A stretch of 64,000 nt of DNA from Maribacter sp. 4G9 (lineage in GTDB: Bacteria > Bacteroidota > Bacteroidia > Flavobacteriales > Flavobacteriaceae), in NCBI RefSeq assembly GCF_002742265.1, contig NZ_MDGL01000061.1, forward strand, positions 47,844 through 111,843, given 5' to 3'. A program made the position numbers and the translations under genes. The notes under the pieces were generated by a model. That model was not told where the DNA came from and made no database searches. It was given only the letters and a program-made list of their open reading frames with translations. Below are positions 27,561-36,215 of this stretch, one piece after another. Position 1 is the stretch's first letter, and every line of letters begins with the position of its first letter.

Positions 27561-29375
27561 ATGGGTTTAGTGACCGCAAAGGAAGTGGCAAAGGCCGTTA
27601 ACTTATCCAAGTTGGGCTTTATTGGAACTTTTATGGGTTGGGCTTTGATGAAGGTCACGCGCATTTCTGGGATTAATCGGTTTTATGATAGCATTGCCCA
27701 TTTGGAGGGAACCGATTTTACAAAGGCTATTTTGGACCATTTTGAAATCGACTTTGAGATTCCTGAAGAAGATTTTAAAAGGTTGCCAAAGGAAGGACCC
27801 TTCATTACCATTAGCAACCATCCGTTAGGTGCCATAGACGGTGTCTTGTTGATGAACCTGATGCTTCCCAAACGACCGGATTTTAAGATCATGGCCAATT
27901 TTCTTTTGCAGCGAATGGTTCCTTTGGATCCCTATATTCTTCCCGTTAATCCTTTTGAAGGACATAAGGATGTAAAAAGTAGTATCATGGGGTTTAAAAA
28001 AACCCTTGAACATTTAAAAAACGGACATCCTTTGGGCATTTTTCCGGCAGGTGAAGTATCCACGTACCGTGATGGAAAATTAATCGTTGACAAGCCTTGG
28101 GAAGATGCTGTCCTAAAGCTTATCAGAAAGGCAGAGGTACCGGTAGTCCCAATTTATTTTCATGCCCGAAATAGCAAGCTTTTTTATAGGCTTTCCAAAC
28201 TGAACGATATTTTTAGAACGGCCATGATTCCTTCGCAGGTATTTTCACAACATAACAGACCCATAAAAATCAGAATCGGCCAGCCTATATCCGTACAGAC
28301 CCAAAAGGAACAGGAAGATATGGTGGAATTTTCAGGGTTGTTGCGAAGAAAGACCTATATCCTCTCCAACGCCTACGAGAAGGAGCGGTTGATTGATCAG
28401 ATACCTACCTCCTTAAAAATTCCCAAGCCACCCAAAAAAATTGCATCCGCCATGCGAAAGGAAGTGATGCAAGGCGAAATCGAAAAGCTAAGGGAAAAGG
28501 ACTGTAGATTGTTACAAAGCAAGAATTATGAGGTTTTCTTGGCCAAGGAAAAGGATATCCCCTTTATCTTGAAGGAAATTGGTAGACAGCGCGAAGTTAC
28601 CTTTCGGGAAATAGGGGAGGGCACAAACAATGCCATTGATCTTGATAAATTTGATTCCTACTATTACCATCTTTTTCTTTGGGACGATGCGGAAAAATGC
28701 ATTGTAGGGGCCTATAGAATGGGTCTGGGATCTGAGATTTTTCCGGAGTATGGTATAGATGGTTTTTACTTACAGGACTTGTTTCGTGTGGAGCCTGAAC
28801 TGTATGGGATGATGAAGAATTCCATTGAAATGGGTAGGGCCTACATCACCAAGGAATATCAGCAAAAACCCATGCCCTTGTTCTTATTATGGAAAGGTAT
28901 CGTCCATACGACCTTGCGCCATCCGGAGCATAAATACCTTATTGGAGGAGTGAGCATCAGCAACCAATTTTCCAATTTTTCAAAGTCCTTGATGATCGAG
29001 TTTATGAAGTCCCATTATTGGGATCCCTATGTGGCTCAATACATACGCCCCAAAAAGGAGTTCAAGGTAAAACTGAAGGATGCCGACAAGGAGTTTGTTT
29101 TTGACGAGACCCAAGCCGATTTGAACAAGTTTGATAGATTGATCGATGAAGTGGAGCCGGGCAATCTTAGGTTACCGGTACTCATTAAAAAATACATCAA
29201 GCAGAACGCCAAGGTGGTCGCATTTAACGTGGACCCCTTGTTCAATAATTCCGTGGATGGATTGATGTACATAAAAATTGCGGATTTGCCCGAAAGTACC
29301 GTAAAGCCGGTAATGGAGGAATTTCAGGCGGAATTGGAGCGTAAGCTTGCCGAGGCCCAGCAGCACCCGGAATAG
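27561..29375 (+). CDS. OlsF-like bifunctional acyltransferase (aminolipid synthesis)
   Basis: The 604-residue protein is a two-domain fusion. Residues about 60-290 are a PlsC-type O-acyltransferase with NHPLGAID (His87 and Asp93, an HX5D spacing rather than HX4D) and the FPAGEVS motif. Residues about 310-490 are a GNAT-like N-acyltransferase of the ornithine-acyl[ACP] type (EVFLAKEKDIPFILKEIGRQREVTFREIGEG, then VGAYRMGLG). This order equals OlsF, which makes ornithine lipids in one protein; related enzymes make glycine or serine-glycine lipids in Bacteroidota. The amino acid used here cannot be decided. It probably acts at the inner membrane. Confidence 0.82.
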   Translation: MGLVTAKEVAKAVNLSKLGFIGTFMGWALMKVTRISGINRFYDSIAHLEGTDFTKAILDHFEIDFEIPEEDFKRLPKEGPFITISNHPLGAIDGVLLMNLMLPKRPDFKIMANFLLQRMVPLDPYILPVNPFEGHKDVKSSIMGFKKTLEHLKNGHPLGIFPAGEVSTYRDGKLIVDKPWEDAVLKLIRKAEVPVVPIYFHARNSKLFYRLSKLNDIFRTAMIPSQVFSQHNRPIKIRIGQPISVQTQKEQEDMVEFSGLLRRKTYILSNAYEKERLIDQIPTSLKIPKPPKKIASAMRKEVMQGEIEKLREKDCRLLQSKNYEVFLAKEKDIPFILKEIGRQREVTFREIGEGTNNAIDLDKFDSYYYHLFLWDDAEKCIVGAYRMGLGSEIFPEYGIDGFYLQDLFRVEPELYGMMKNSIEMGRAYITKEYQQKPMPLFLLWKGIVHTTLRHPEHKYLIGGVSISNQFSNFSKSLMIEFMKSHYWDPYVAQYIRPKKEFKVKLKDADKEFVFDETQADLNKFDRLIDEVEPGNLRLPVLIKKYIKQNAKVVAFNVDPLFNNSVDGLMYIKIADLPESTVKPVMEEFQAELERKLAEAQQHPE

Positions 29376-29376
29376 C

Positions 29377-29871
29377 TTAGTCTATCCCAATGACTTTGCT
29401 ACGTCTTTCGTATAGGACATTATCGATCCAAACACCGTTTAAATTTCCAACCCGCTCGCGTACTCCTATTTTTCTAAATCCTACGGATTCATGAAGTTTT
29501 ATACTTGCCTTGTTCGTTGGGAAAATTCCGGATTGGAGGGTCCAAAATCCTTGCGCTTCACTTTCCAAGATCAAGTGTTTCATTAGGGCATTTCCCACGC
29601 CCAATCCTCTATATTTTTCACCAATATAGATACTAACTTCTGCGACACCCCTGTAAACATAGCGACTGGAAACGGGGGACAAGGCGGCCCAGCCGGCAAC
29701 CTCTTTGTTGGCAATGGCCACAAATCTGCAATTTTTTAAATGGGCACCATCCCACTTCCCATAACTAGGGATTATGGTTTCAAACGTAGCCATACCCGTT
29801 TCTATTCCTTCCAGATAGATGTTGGAAACCTGATGCCAATCAGCGGGATCCATGGTTCTTATTAAAAGCAT
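29377..29871 (-). CDS. arsN1: ArsN1/PAT-like GNAT N-acetyltransferase
   Basis: The 164-residue product matches the phosphinothricin/arsinothricin acetyltransferase group: IYLEGIETGMATFETIIPS, VAGWAALSPVSSRYVYRGVAEVSIYI, the acetyl-CoA loop YRGLGVGNALM, and SGIFPTNKASIKLHESVGFRKIG. It lies 18 bp downstream of a DUF6428 gene preceded by an ArsR regulator, which favours an ArsN1 role (acetylation of arsinothricin) over phosphinothricin or methionine-sulfone resistance. The gene symbol is inferred from motif and context; the substrate is untested. Confidence 0.68.
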   Translation of the reverse strand: MLLIRTMDPADWHQVSNIYLEGIETGMATFETIIPSYGKWDGAHLKNCRFVAIANKEVAGWAALSPVSSRYVYRGVAEVSIYIGEKYRGLGVGNALMKHLILESEAQGFWTLQSGIFPTNKASIKLHESVGFRKIGVRERVGNLNGVWIDNVLYERRSKVIGID

Positions 29872-29889
29872 TGTATCGTATGGGGGTTT

Positions 29890-30375
29890 TTAACAACAGC
29901 CGCTGCCCGGAGCACATTCTGATACCGTTTGGGTAACGGTTTCTGGAATACCGCAGGTTTCCTTGGCCTTACAGTCCGTTTGTTCCACACCTAGTTTAAA
30001 AATTAGGTCATCGTGGGTAACTTGATAATCATTGACAAATAATTGCGCCGTATGAAAGGAAGCATTGCTATATTCAAACTTTACTTCTACATCCCGCTCC
30101 ATCGGTTTTATTTTATCCACTTTTTTAAGGATAGAAAGTGCCTTGTAGGCCGACATATATTTTCTTTTGCCCTTTTCTTTGGGGCTTTCCCATAATTGGA
30201 TTACGGTTTCCTTCCAAAAATCTGGATTTGCACCGCAATCAATGGAATCGATAGTTACGTTTTTCACTTCGGTAATATGGTAGTTTGCAGCAACCAGTTC
30301 ACCAGACTTGTATTCGAACAAAAGGTTTTTATTGGGGTTTTCCTGTAACAGGGATAATAATTTACGTGTTTTCAT
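29890..30375 (-). CDS. DUF6428 family protein
   Basis: The 161-residue product matches DUF6428, a family found in Bacteroidota beside ArsR regulators and arsenic genes. Core segments are LLFEYKSGELVAANYHITEVKN, DFWKETVIQLWES and LKKVDKIKP. The C-terminus ends CAPGSGCC and, with CKAKETCG just upstream, gives five Cys that could bind a thiophilic metal(loid). Function unknown; the Cys cluster and the ArsR neighbour suggest metalloid handling. Confidence 0.72.
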   Translation of the reverse strand: MKTRKLLSLLQENPNKNLLFEYKSGELVAANYHITEVKNVTIDSIDCGANPDFWKETVIQLWESPKEKGKRKYMSAYKALSILKKVDKIKPMERDVEVKFEYSNASFHTAQLFVNDYQVTHDDLIFKLGVEQTDCKAKETCGIPETVTQTVSECAPGSGCC

Positions 30376-30469
30376 AATGACGATTTAAATGATTCATTTT
30401 GTTTTGTATGCTAAGGCTTTTATCTCCCTTTTGGAGAGGTCGAAATACTAATGTAATTGCGGGAGGGGC

Positions 30470-30793
30470 CTAGCAACAATTCGTTTTGGTTTTATTAAAA
30501 AAGGAGTTGAGCATATCTTGAATGGCCGACCATTTCTCAAGATTGATGCAATAGCATACTTTTTTACCTTCTATTTCCCCAGATATCAAATCGATGCTTT
30601 TCAATTCCTTTAAATGTTGCGAAATAGTAGGTTGGGCCAGACCTATTTCATCTACAATATCATTGCAGATACAGGCCTCTTGTTTGCTTATGTATTCCAG
30701 TATCGCAATCCGTGCCGGATGGGCCAAGACCTTAAAGATAACGGCCAATGCGTTTTGCTTTTCATTAAAAATTTGTGTTTTGGTAACTCCCAT
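30470..30793 (-). CDS. arsR: ArsR family transcriptional regulator
   Basis: The ATG at 30793 gives a 107-residue winged-helix repressor: FKVLAHPARIAILEYI, the recognition helix QPTISQHLKELKSIDLI and wing GEIEGKKVCYCIN. Possible metalloid ligands are Cys41 and Cys43 (ACICND), Cys80 and Cys82, and a C-terminal pair Cys106-Cys107. A longer frame from 30814 exists, but it would run through the palindromic operator. It likely represses itself and the DUF6428/ArsN1-like genes until As(III) or a similar ligand binds. Confidence 0.88.
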   Translation of the reverse strand: MGVTKTQIFNEKQNALAVIFKVLAHPARIAILEYISKQEACICNDIVDEIGLAQPTISQHLKELKSIDLISGEIEGKKVCYCINLEKWSAIQDMLNSFFNKTKTNCC

Positions 30794-30805
30794 TGTAATA
30801 TTTTT

Positions 30806-30817
30806 ATATTGCAATAT
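30806..30817. promoter_or_regulatory. Palindromic operator candidate of ArsR
   Basis: ATATTGCAATAT is a perfect 12-bp palindrome 13 bp upstream of the arsR start, within an AT-rich run with further ATATT repeats. ArsR proteins bind such sites over their own promoter. Confidence 0.5.
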
Positions 30818-30838
30818 TACGATATTAAATTAAAATAA

Positions 30839-30870
30839 AAAAGACCAAATAAAATAGTTTGGTCTTTAAT
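30839..30870 (-). terminator. Terminator of the DUF4870 gene
   Basis: AAAGACCAAA and TTTGGTCTTT form a 10-bp stem around an 8-base loop, followed on the minus strand by a T run. It lies just after the DUF4870 stop and before the arsR promoter, separating the two units. Confidence 0.8.
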
Positions 30871-30876
30871 AAAGAA

Positions 30877-31263
30877 TTATAGGCTCTTAAACCAATCTTG
30901 GAAATAGGTTCCTACACCAACTATTGGGACCATTTTACCGTTAGCGGCGTTCACTAAACTAATTATGATCAAAACTAGGCCCAAAAGGCTCGCAAAGCAG
31001 CCCACTATTGGAATAAAGCTTAAAACCATCATTAAAATCCATATACCCAAGGTTTGGCGGATGTAGTAGCTTCCAAATTCCGTTTTGTTCTGACTGTTCA
31101 TGACAATGGCTACAATCCAGCCTATAAATGTAATGTGGGCTATTATTGCCACTGTTTTGCCACTATCTGGGCTCTTGGGGTCAAAAGTTTCTTTGACACT
31201 CTCCTTAAATTCGTTGGCAGCTTCTTCTGCCTTATCGCCAAAATCTTTGTTTTCTTCTGACAT
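30877..31263 (-). CDS. DUF4870 domain-containing membrane protein
   Basis: The 128-residue protein starts with a charged segment (SEENKDFGDKAEEAANEFKESV) and then has the DUF4870 core: VAIIAHITFIGWIVAIVMN, YYIRQTLGIWILMMVL and a final pair of hydrophobic helices. Three to four membrane segments are visible. The function is unknown. It has its own terminator downstream. Confidence 0.78.
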   Translation of the reverse strand: MSEENKDFGDKAEEAANEFKESVKETFDPKSPDSGKTVAIIAHITFIGWIVAIVMNSQNKTEFGSYYIRQTLGIWILMMVLSFIPIVGCFASLLGLVLIIISLVNAANGKMVPIVGVGTYFQDWFKSL

Positions 31264-31316
31264 GTTATTGTTTTTAGGTGGTTAATTGTCCTCTAAATGT
31301 AAAGAATAAATGCATA

Positions 31317-31703
31317 TCACAAAAATACTTTATCAACAGGTTCCCAAAGTTCCAATTTGTTGCCATCCGGATCCAAAATCCATCCAAATTTACCATAGGG
31401 ATATTCCTCAATTTCTCCAGTTACCGTTACTCCTTCCTCTTTTAACACTTTCAAAAGTTCGACCAAGTTTTCCACCCTAAAATTCATCATAAATTGGGAC
31501 TTGCTAGGTTCAAAATACGTTGTGTCATTTTTCATAGGACTCCACTGTGTAGAACAGTCATTCCCCTCTTTGTCTTTCCACCAAAATGTACAACCGTATT
31601 GATCTGTATTCAGTCCTAAATGGTTTCTGTACCATTCCTTGGTTTTATCTGGATCTGATGTCTTAAAAAAGAAGCCACCCAATCCTGTTACCCTGTTTTT
31701 CAT
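31317..31703 (-). CDS. VOC family (glyoxalase-like) protein
   Basis: The 128-residue product has the beta-alpha-beta-beta-beta VOC layout: GLGGFFFKTSDPDKTKEWYRNHLGL at the start, and EEYPYGKFGWILDPDGNKLELWEP at the end. Metal-ligand positions typical for the fold include the C-terminal Glu of LELWEP. The family includes glyoxalase I, dioxygenases and antibiotic-binding proteins; the substrate is unknown. It is last of a run of four closely spaced genes. Confidence 0.8.
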   Translation of the reverse strand: MKNRVTGLGGFFFKTSDPDKTKEWYRNHLGLNTDQYGCTFWWKDKEGNDCSTQWSPMKNDTTYFEPSKSQFMMNFRVENLVELLKVLKEEGVTVTGEIEEYPYGKFGWILDPDGNKLELWEPVDKVFL

Positions 31704-31710
31704 GTCTTTA

Positions 31711-32166
31711 TTATTTTCTAGTGTTTTTCTCGTAAAGGACTATCCATTCCTGAACCGTTATTTTGCGCGCTAGTTCCCCAATCAGTTCATAAGGAATGTC
31801 GTCCAAGCTCTTGAAACGGATACAGCTTTTTCCCATATCCAATTTGCGTTTGCAATGTTTTGGATATTCCAAAGTAAACCATTTTAAAAGGTCTGGATCC
31901 GCATAGAGTCCGGAATGGTATAGGGCCACAAAGTTCTTTTGGGATGCCAAGTTGATAAAGGGGAGGGGAAGTTCCGGATTTACATGGTATCCTTTGGGAT
32001 ATATGGAGTGGGGTACTACATAACCCAACATGCCATAACTCATTTGTTCCTCAAAACCCTCAGGTAGATTTTCCAGAATTTGTTGTCTAATCCCCAAAAT
32101 CACTTCCCTTCTTTCTATGGGTAATTGGGAAATATAGTCTTCTGGTGAATCCGCCTTGTACTGCAT
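31711..32166 (-). CDS. DUF1801 domain-containing protein
   Basis: The 151-residue product has the DUF1801 core: SPEDYISQLPIERREVILGIRQ, then EEQMSYGMLGYVVP, FINLASQKNFVALYHSG and KSCIRFKSLDDIPYELIGEL. DUF1801 has a YdhG-like fold of unknown biochemical role. It lies 1 bp from the upstream VOC gene and 7 bp from the downstream one. Confidence 0.83.
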   Translation of the reverse strand: MQYKADSPEDYISQLPIERREVILGIRQQILENLPEGFEEQMSYGMLGYVVPHSIYPKGYHVNPELPLPFINLASQKNFVALYHSGLYADPDLLKWFTLEYPKHCKRKLDMGKSCIRFKSLDDIPYELIGELARKITVQEWIVLYEKNTRK

Positions 32167-32167
32167 C

Positions 32168-32539
32168 TTACACGTGTTGGTCTATTAGAATGGGGTTGCC
32201 ATCGGGATCTAACAAGGTGATGCTAGCAGGACCTGTGGTGCCTTCTTCTACTTTACGTACAAGGTTTAGACCTTTGGCCTCTAGCTGCTTTTGGATGTTA
32301 CGGATATCGGTGAAACTTTCCAAGTTTTTTGCATTGGAATCCCAACCGGGGTTATAGGTGAGGATGTTTTTCTCGAACATGCCTTGGAAGAGTCCAATGG
32401 TAGAGGTTTCATTTTTTAGAATGAGCCAATTTTGTTCTATATCCCCATGAAAAACCGAGAATCCCAAGGCTTCATAAAATTCTTTTGAGACCTTAATGTC
32501 CTTAACACTAAGGCTCACTGAAAAGTTACCTAAATTCAT
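32168..32539 (-). CDS. VOC family protein
   Basis: The 123-residue product begins [27 protein letters not shown], the classical VOC start, and ends [21 protein letters not shown], where a ligand Glu is replaced by Ile-Asp. The middle holds [20 protein letters not shown]. It is a separate, differently diverged VOC protein from the one at 31317 and is unlikely to be an authentic glyoxalase I. Gaps of 1-3 bp to both neighbours indicate one operon. Confidence 0.8.
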   Translation of the reverse strand: MNLGNFSVSLSVKDIKVSKEFYEALGFSVFHGDIEQNWLILKNETSTIGLFQGMFEKNILTYNPGWDSNAKNLESFTDIRNIQKQLEAKGLNLVRKVEEGTTGPASITLLDPDGNPILIDQHV

Positions 32540-32542
32540 ATT

Positions 32543-33004
32543 TTAATTTTTACGTTGTAATATTAAAGCTGAGATAAGAGTAATAATAAAGCCTAGTAAG
32601 ATTACGGTAAGAAACATAATTAAGGACATCATTCCACTACTCCATTCCGGAATTGACTCCGAATTACCTTGCGCCTTCATCATCTCTGCGTACTCTTTGA
32701 AAAAATTTGGGTTTATCCAAGTGGTATAGATATAATCGGCAATGGCAATACCCAAAGCGGGAAAACCAGAAATAAGCATACCGATACCCATAGCATTTCC
32801 AAAAGATATGAAACCATTATTTATTTTGTCCCTATAGTGTTTAATTCCAATAAAAATAAAGGACAATGATGCAATCATTGTGGCGTATCCAAAAATCTCG
32901 GCAACTGACAAATTGGAATCTTCAATTATAATAAGTCCCAAAAGAAAGAGACCAAGGCCAAGTATAAATCCATATAGACCATATTTTACTATAATACTTT
33001 TCAT
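32543..33004 (-). CDS. DUF4199 domain-containing membrane protein
   Basis: The 153-residue product has four hydrophobic segments (about 8-26, 36-52, 73-93, 125-149) and the DUF4199 signature: FGYATMIASLSFIFIGIKHYRDKINNG, then FISFGNAMGIGMLISG. The family is almost confined to Bacteroidota and has no known function. It opens the four-gene run and lies about 100 bp downstream of a LuxR-type regulator. Confidence 0.82.
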   Translation of the reverse strand: MKSIIVKYGLYGFILGLGLFLLGLIIIEDSNLSVAEIFGYATMIASLSFIFIGIKHYRDKINNGFISFGNAMGIGMLISGFPALGIAIADYIYTTWINPNFFKEYAEMMKAQGNSESIPEWSSGMMSLIMFLTVILLGFIITLISALILQRKN

Positions 33005-33105
33005 ATAGGGATAGATTTGTTATCGGTGATTTAAATCTATAAAAATCAGTTTATTATGTCATCATACTAAAGTACCAATTTATTTTTATGCGCTATAAAA
33101 CCTTA

Positions 33106-33516
33106 CTAAAGGATATAAAGTTCCTTAGCAATTTGAATAGCTTGAGTTCTTCTTTTGGCATTTAGTTTTAGTAATAAATTGGAAACATGGGTTTTTATGG
33201 TACTTTCAGTTAAAAAGAGTTTTTCCGCTATTTCCTTATTTGAAAGCCCTAAGGCGATTTCCTTCAAAACTTCGTATTCTCTTTTGCTAATTTCAAGTTC
33301 CTTAATTTTACGGACATCAATATTGCTGGCACTTGTCTCGTTTTCTGGCTTTATTTGTTTGTTGATATAAGAACCTATAAGGAAGAAAATTAGAGCAACT
33401 GCAATTAAAATAATTTCAATCGTTGTGTTTCCCTGTAGAATAGTATATGAACTTAGTTTAATAAATAAGAAGGTCGCCAAGGCCAACAAACCGAAAAGCA
33501 AAACCGTCTTTCGCAT
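33106..33516 (-). CDS. Membrane-anchored LuxR-type HTH regulator
   Basis: The 136-residue product has two N-terminal membrane helices (about 5-20 and 33-50) and a C-terminal LuxR/GerE helix-turn-helix: ISKREYEVLKEIALGLSNKEIAEKLFLTESTIKTHVSNLLLKLNAKRR. No receiver or sensor domain is present. Stand-alone membrane LuxR proteins of this size occur in Flavobacteriaceae next to DUF4199 and small enzyme genes. It may control the four genes at 31317-33004. Confidence 0.82.
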   Translation of the reverse strand: MRKTVLLFGLLALATFLFIKLSSYTILQGNTTIEIILIAVALIFFLIGSYINKQIKPENETSASNIDVRKIKELEISKREYEVLKEIALGLSNKEIAEKLFLTESTIKTHVSNLLLKLNAKRRTQAIQIAKELYIL

Positions 33517-33525
33517 TATATAAAT

Positions 33526-34467
33526 TTAGCAAAATTTACTTTTTACTTTGTCCACCACGGTCTGTGCCAATTTGATTTTGCTCTCTACCGTCCATCCAGC
33601 TACATGGGGAGATAGTAAAACGTTGTTGGCTTTGGTCAAATATTCAAAGGCCTCTGGAAGTCCGTCCCCGGTAAACATATTTTCAAAAGAGGATTTTTCA
33701 TACTCCAAAACGTCCAATCCGGCTCCCAAAACTTTCCCCGATTTCAGGGCGCCGACCAAGTCGGCCGTTTTTATGCATTTTCCCCGGGCCGTATTGATGA
33801 TCCAGATATTTTTATGGAACTTATTAAGAAACTCCGTATTGATCATACTTATGGTCGATGCCGTCTGAGGAACATGCAAGCTCAACACATCGGTGCGTTG
33901 GTGTAATTCCATGATGCCCACTTGTCTGGCGTTTTCGTCTTCCACGCCACCTTCGATATCATAACAAATGACCTCGTCCACATCAAATCCTTTTAACTTT
34001 TTCGCGAAAGCCTTGCCCATATTCCCATAGCCGATAATACCGACGACCTTGCCCTCTAATTCAACCCCCCGGTTGCCTTCCCGGTCCCATTTCCCGTTCC
34101 TAACTTCCGCATCGGCTTTATTTAGGTTATTGAAAAGGGACAACAACATGCCCAAGGCGTGTTCACTTACCGCATTTCTGTTGCCTTCCGGGGCAGCGGC
34201 CAAAAATATGCCCAGGGACTTGGCATATCTGGTGTCAATATTTTCCAGTCCCGCGCCCAATCGGCCTATGAATTTTAAATTTTTTGCCTTATCCAAAAAG
34301 GAGGCGTCAATGGTAAACCTACTCCGGATGATGAGTCCGTCATACGCTTCTATTTTTTCTTCAATTTCCTCTTTTGTATTAGTATAATCCTCATCGTTCT
34401 CAAACCCTAACGCATTGAACTGTTCAATTATCAAAGGGTGGTTTCGATCTACATGGAGCACTTTCAT
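33526..34467 (-). CDS. D-2-hydroxyacid dehydrogenase, NAD(P)-dependent
   Basis: The ATG at 34467 gives 313 residues starting MKVLHVDRNHPLI and leaves 7 bp to the upstream cupin stop; the longer frame would overlap that gene. The NAD-binding motif is GIIGYGNMGKAF, the catalytic Arg is in INTARGKCI, a Glu is in LEYEKSSF and the His is in LLSPHVAGWTVES. It resembles the phosphoglycerate/2-hydroxyacid dehydrogenase group without the C-terminal ACT domain of SerA. Substrate unknown. Confidence 0.86.
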   Translation of the reverse strand: MKVLHVDRNHPLIIEQFNALGFENDEDYTNTKEEIEEKIEAYDGLIIRSRFTIDASFLDKAKNLKFIGRLGAGLENIDTRYAKSLGIFLAAAPEGNRNAVSEHALGMLLSLFNNLNKADAEVRNGKWDREGNRGVELEGKVVGIIGYGNMGKAFAKKLKGFDVDEVICYDIEGGVEDENARQVGIMELHQRTDVLSLHVPQTASTISMINTEFLNKFHKNIWIINTARGKCIKTADLVGALKSGKVLGAGLDVLEYEKSSFENMFTGDGLPEAFEYLTKANNVLLSPHVAGWTVESKIKLAQTVVDKVKSKFC

Positions 34468-34474
34468 AGGGTTT

Positions 34475-34840
34475 TTAAATTTTTGGATATTTGGTTTGGG
34501 TGAGGTCATGGGTTACATCGCCTGTATGTGCCGTGGAATTTTTTTCAAATAAAAGGATGTGGACTTCCTCCCCCTCATCGGTTTTAGGACAATGTTCCAC
34601 CCCTTTTGGTACGACAATGATTTCACCTTCCTTTACTACCTCGGTACGATCCCTGAACTGCATGTACAATGTACCTTTTTGGACCTGGAACAATTCATCT
34701 TCGTGTTCATGGGAATGCCATACAAATTCACCTTTTAATTTGGCAAGCAGTACCTGCATATCATCTACAACCGCTATTTGATGTGGGTGCCAATAGTTGT
34801 TGAATTGGGAATATTTATCATGTAGATTTATGGTTTTCAT
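34475..34840 (-). CDS. Cupin domain-containing protein
   Basis: The 121-residue product is a single cupin barrel. Cupin motif 1 is GEFVWHSHEHEDELFQVQKG (His, His, Glu metal ligands) and motif 2 is VVPKGVEHCPKTDE (final His). It could be an enzyme, e.g. isomerase or dioxygenase, or a ligand-binding protein. It sits directly upstream of the hydroxyacid dehydrogenase gene, 7 bp from its start. Confidence 0.82.
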   Translation of the reverse strand: MKTINLHDKYSQFNNYWHPHQIAVVDDMQVLLAKLKGEFVWHSHEHEDELFQVQKGTLYMQFRDRTEVVKEGEIIVVPKGVEHCPKTDEGEEVHILLFEKNSTAHTGDVTHDLTQTKYPKI

Positions 34841-34859
34841 TCTTGAAAGGAGATTAAGT

Positions 34860-36215
34860 TTAAATCCCTAAAATGAGTTTGGCGATCATAAAATAAATGA
34901 GAATGCCAAAAATATCATTGCTGGTGGTGATAAAAGGCCCTGTAGCAATAGCTGGATCAATGCCTCTTTTATGAAGGAACAAAGGCACAAAAGTACCGAT
35001 CAAACCTGCAACAATTATCACCGCGACCAATGAGATGGAAATGGCGAATGATATGTTTATACTACCTTCGTAGGACCACACAAATACAAAGAGCAAAATT
35101 GCCAATATAATACCGTTAAGGGTAGCAAGAAGCATTTCTTTGATTAACCTATTGCTTATACTCCCCTTTAAATCATCATTTGCGAGTCCTTGAACGATGA
35201 TGGCACTGGATTGCACGCCCACATTACCCGCCATGGCAGCGATCAATGGGGTAAAAAAGAAAATAATGAACTGTTCCTGCTTAAAATCTTCCTCGAATCC
35301 TCCCATAATAAGAAAGGCTCCAATACCCCCAATAAGGCCTAAAATCAACCAAGGCAATCTTGCCCTGGTCAAGTCCAGGATGCTATCATCTGCTTCCACA
35401 TCCTGTGAGATACCCGCGGCCATTTGATAATCCTTGTCAGCTTCATCCCGGATCACGTCGACAATGTCATCGATGGTAATACGGCCTACCAACCTGCCAA
35501 TTTCATCAACGACGGGAATGGCTTCCAAGTCGTATTTCGACATGATTTTGGCCACCTCTTCAGGTTTTTCATTGACGTTGACCGAGTCTACCTTTGAAAT
35601 GTATACGTCCTTGATATGCGTTTTTGTGGAAGTGGTCAACAAATCCTTAAGCGATAACCTGCCAATGAGCTTGTCCTCTTCGTCCACTACGTAAATGGAG
35701 TGTACCCGGGTCACGTTTTCTGCTTGGGCCCGCATTTCCTTAACACAGGTGAGTACGTTCCAATTTTCCCTAACCTTGACCAATTCCTTGGCCATAAGAC
35801 CTCCGGCTGAATACTCATCGTATCGAAGCAGGTCCACAATATCCTTGGCATGCTCCCTGTCCTCGATTTCGGAAATGACCTTTTGAACCATTTCCTGCGG
35901 AAGCTCCCCAATAATATCCGCAGCATCATCCGTATCCAGTTCCGCAAGTTCCTCGGCAATTTCCTTGGAGGAGAGATTGCTTAAAATGGCTTCCCTAACG
36001 TCTTCGTCCAATTCCGTTAGGACATCCGATGTTTTATAGCTATCGAGAAGTTTTATAAGGTAGGTGGCCTCCACCTCGTTGAGTTCATTGATAATTTCTG
36101 CAACATCCGCATAATGCACATCTTCCAAAAGGGAATTAAGCTCGTTATCCCTTTGGTGTTCGATGAGCTCCTCTATCTGAGCAATAAGTTCCTCTGTGAG
36201 TTTAAATGGCGTCAT
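34860..36215 (-). CDS. mgtE: Magnesium transporter MgtE
   Basis: The 451-residue product has the three MgtE parts: an N-terminal superhelical domain ([21 protein letters not shown], then [16 protein letters not shown]), a CBS pair (about 135-255, including [23 protein letters not shown]) and five membrane helices from about residue 285. The cytosolic domains close the pore when internal Mg2+ is high. The start overlaps the 3' end of rsmA by 14 bp, so the two are probably cotranscribed. Confidence 0.95.
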   Translation of the reverse strand: MTPFKLTEELIAQIEELIEHQRDNELNSLLEDVHYADVAEIINELNEVEATYLIKLLDSYKTSDVLTELDEDVREAILSNLSSKEIAEELAELDTDDAADIIGELPQEMVQKVISEIEDREHAKDIVDLLRYDEYSAGGLMAKELVKVRENWNVLTCVKEMRAQAENVTRVHSIYVVDEEDKLIGRLSLKDLLTTSTKTHIKDVYISKVDSVNVNEKPEEVAKIMSKYDLEAIPVVDEIGRLVGRITIDDIVDVIRDEADKDYQMAAGISQDVEADDSILDLTRARLPWLILGLIGGIGAFLIMGGFEEDFKQEQFIIFFFTPLIAAMAGNVGVQSSAIIVQGLANDDLKGSISNRLIKEMLLATLNGIILAILLFVFVWSYEGSINISFAISISLVAVIIVAGLIGTFVPLFLHKRGIDPAIATGPFITTSNDIFGILIYFMIAKLILGI

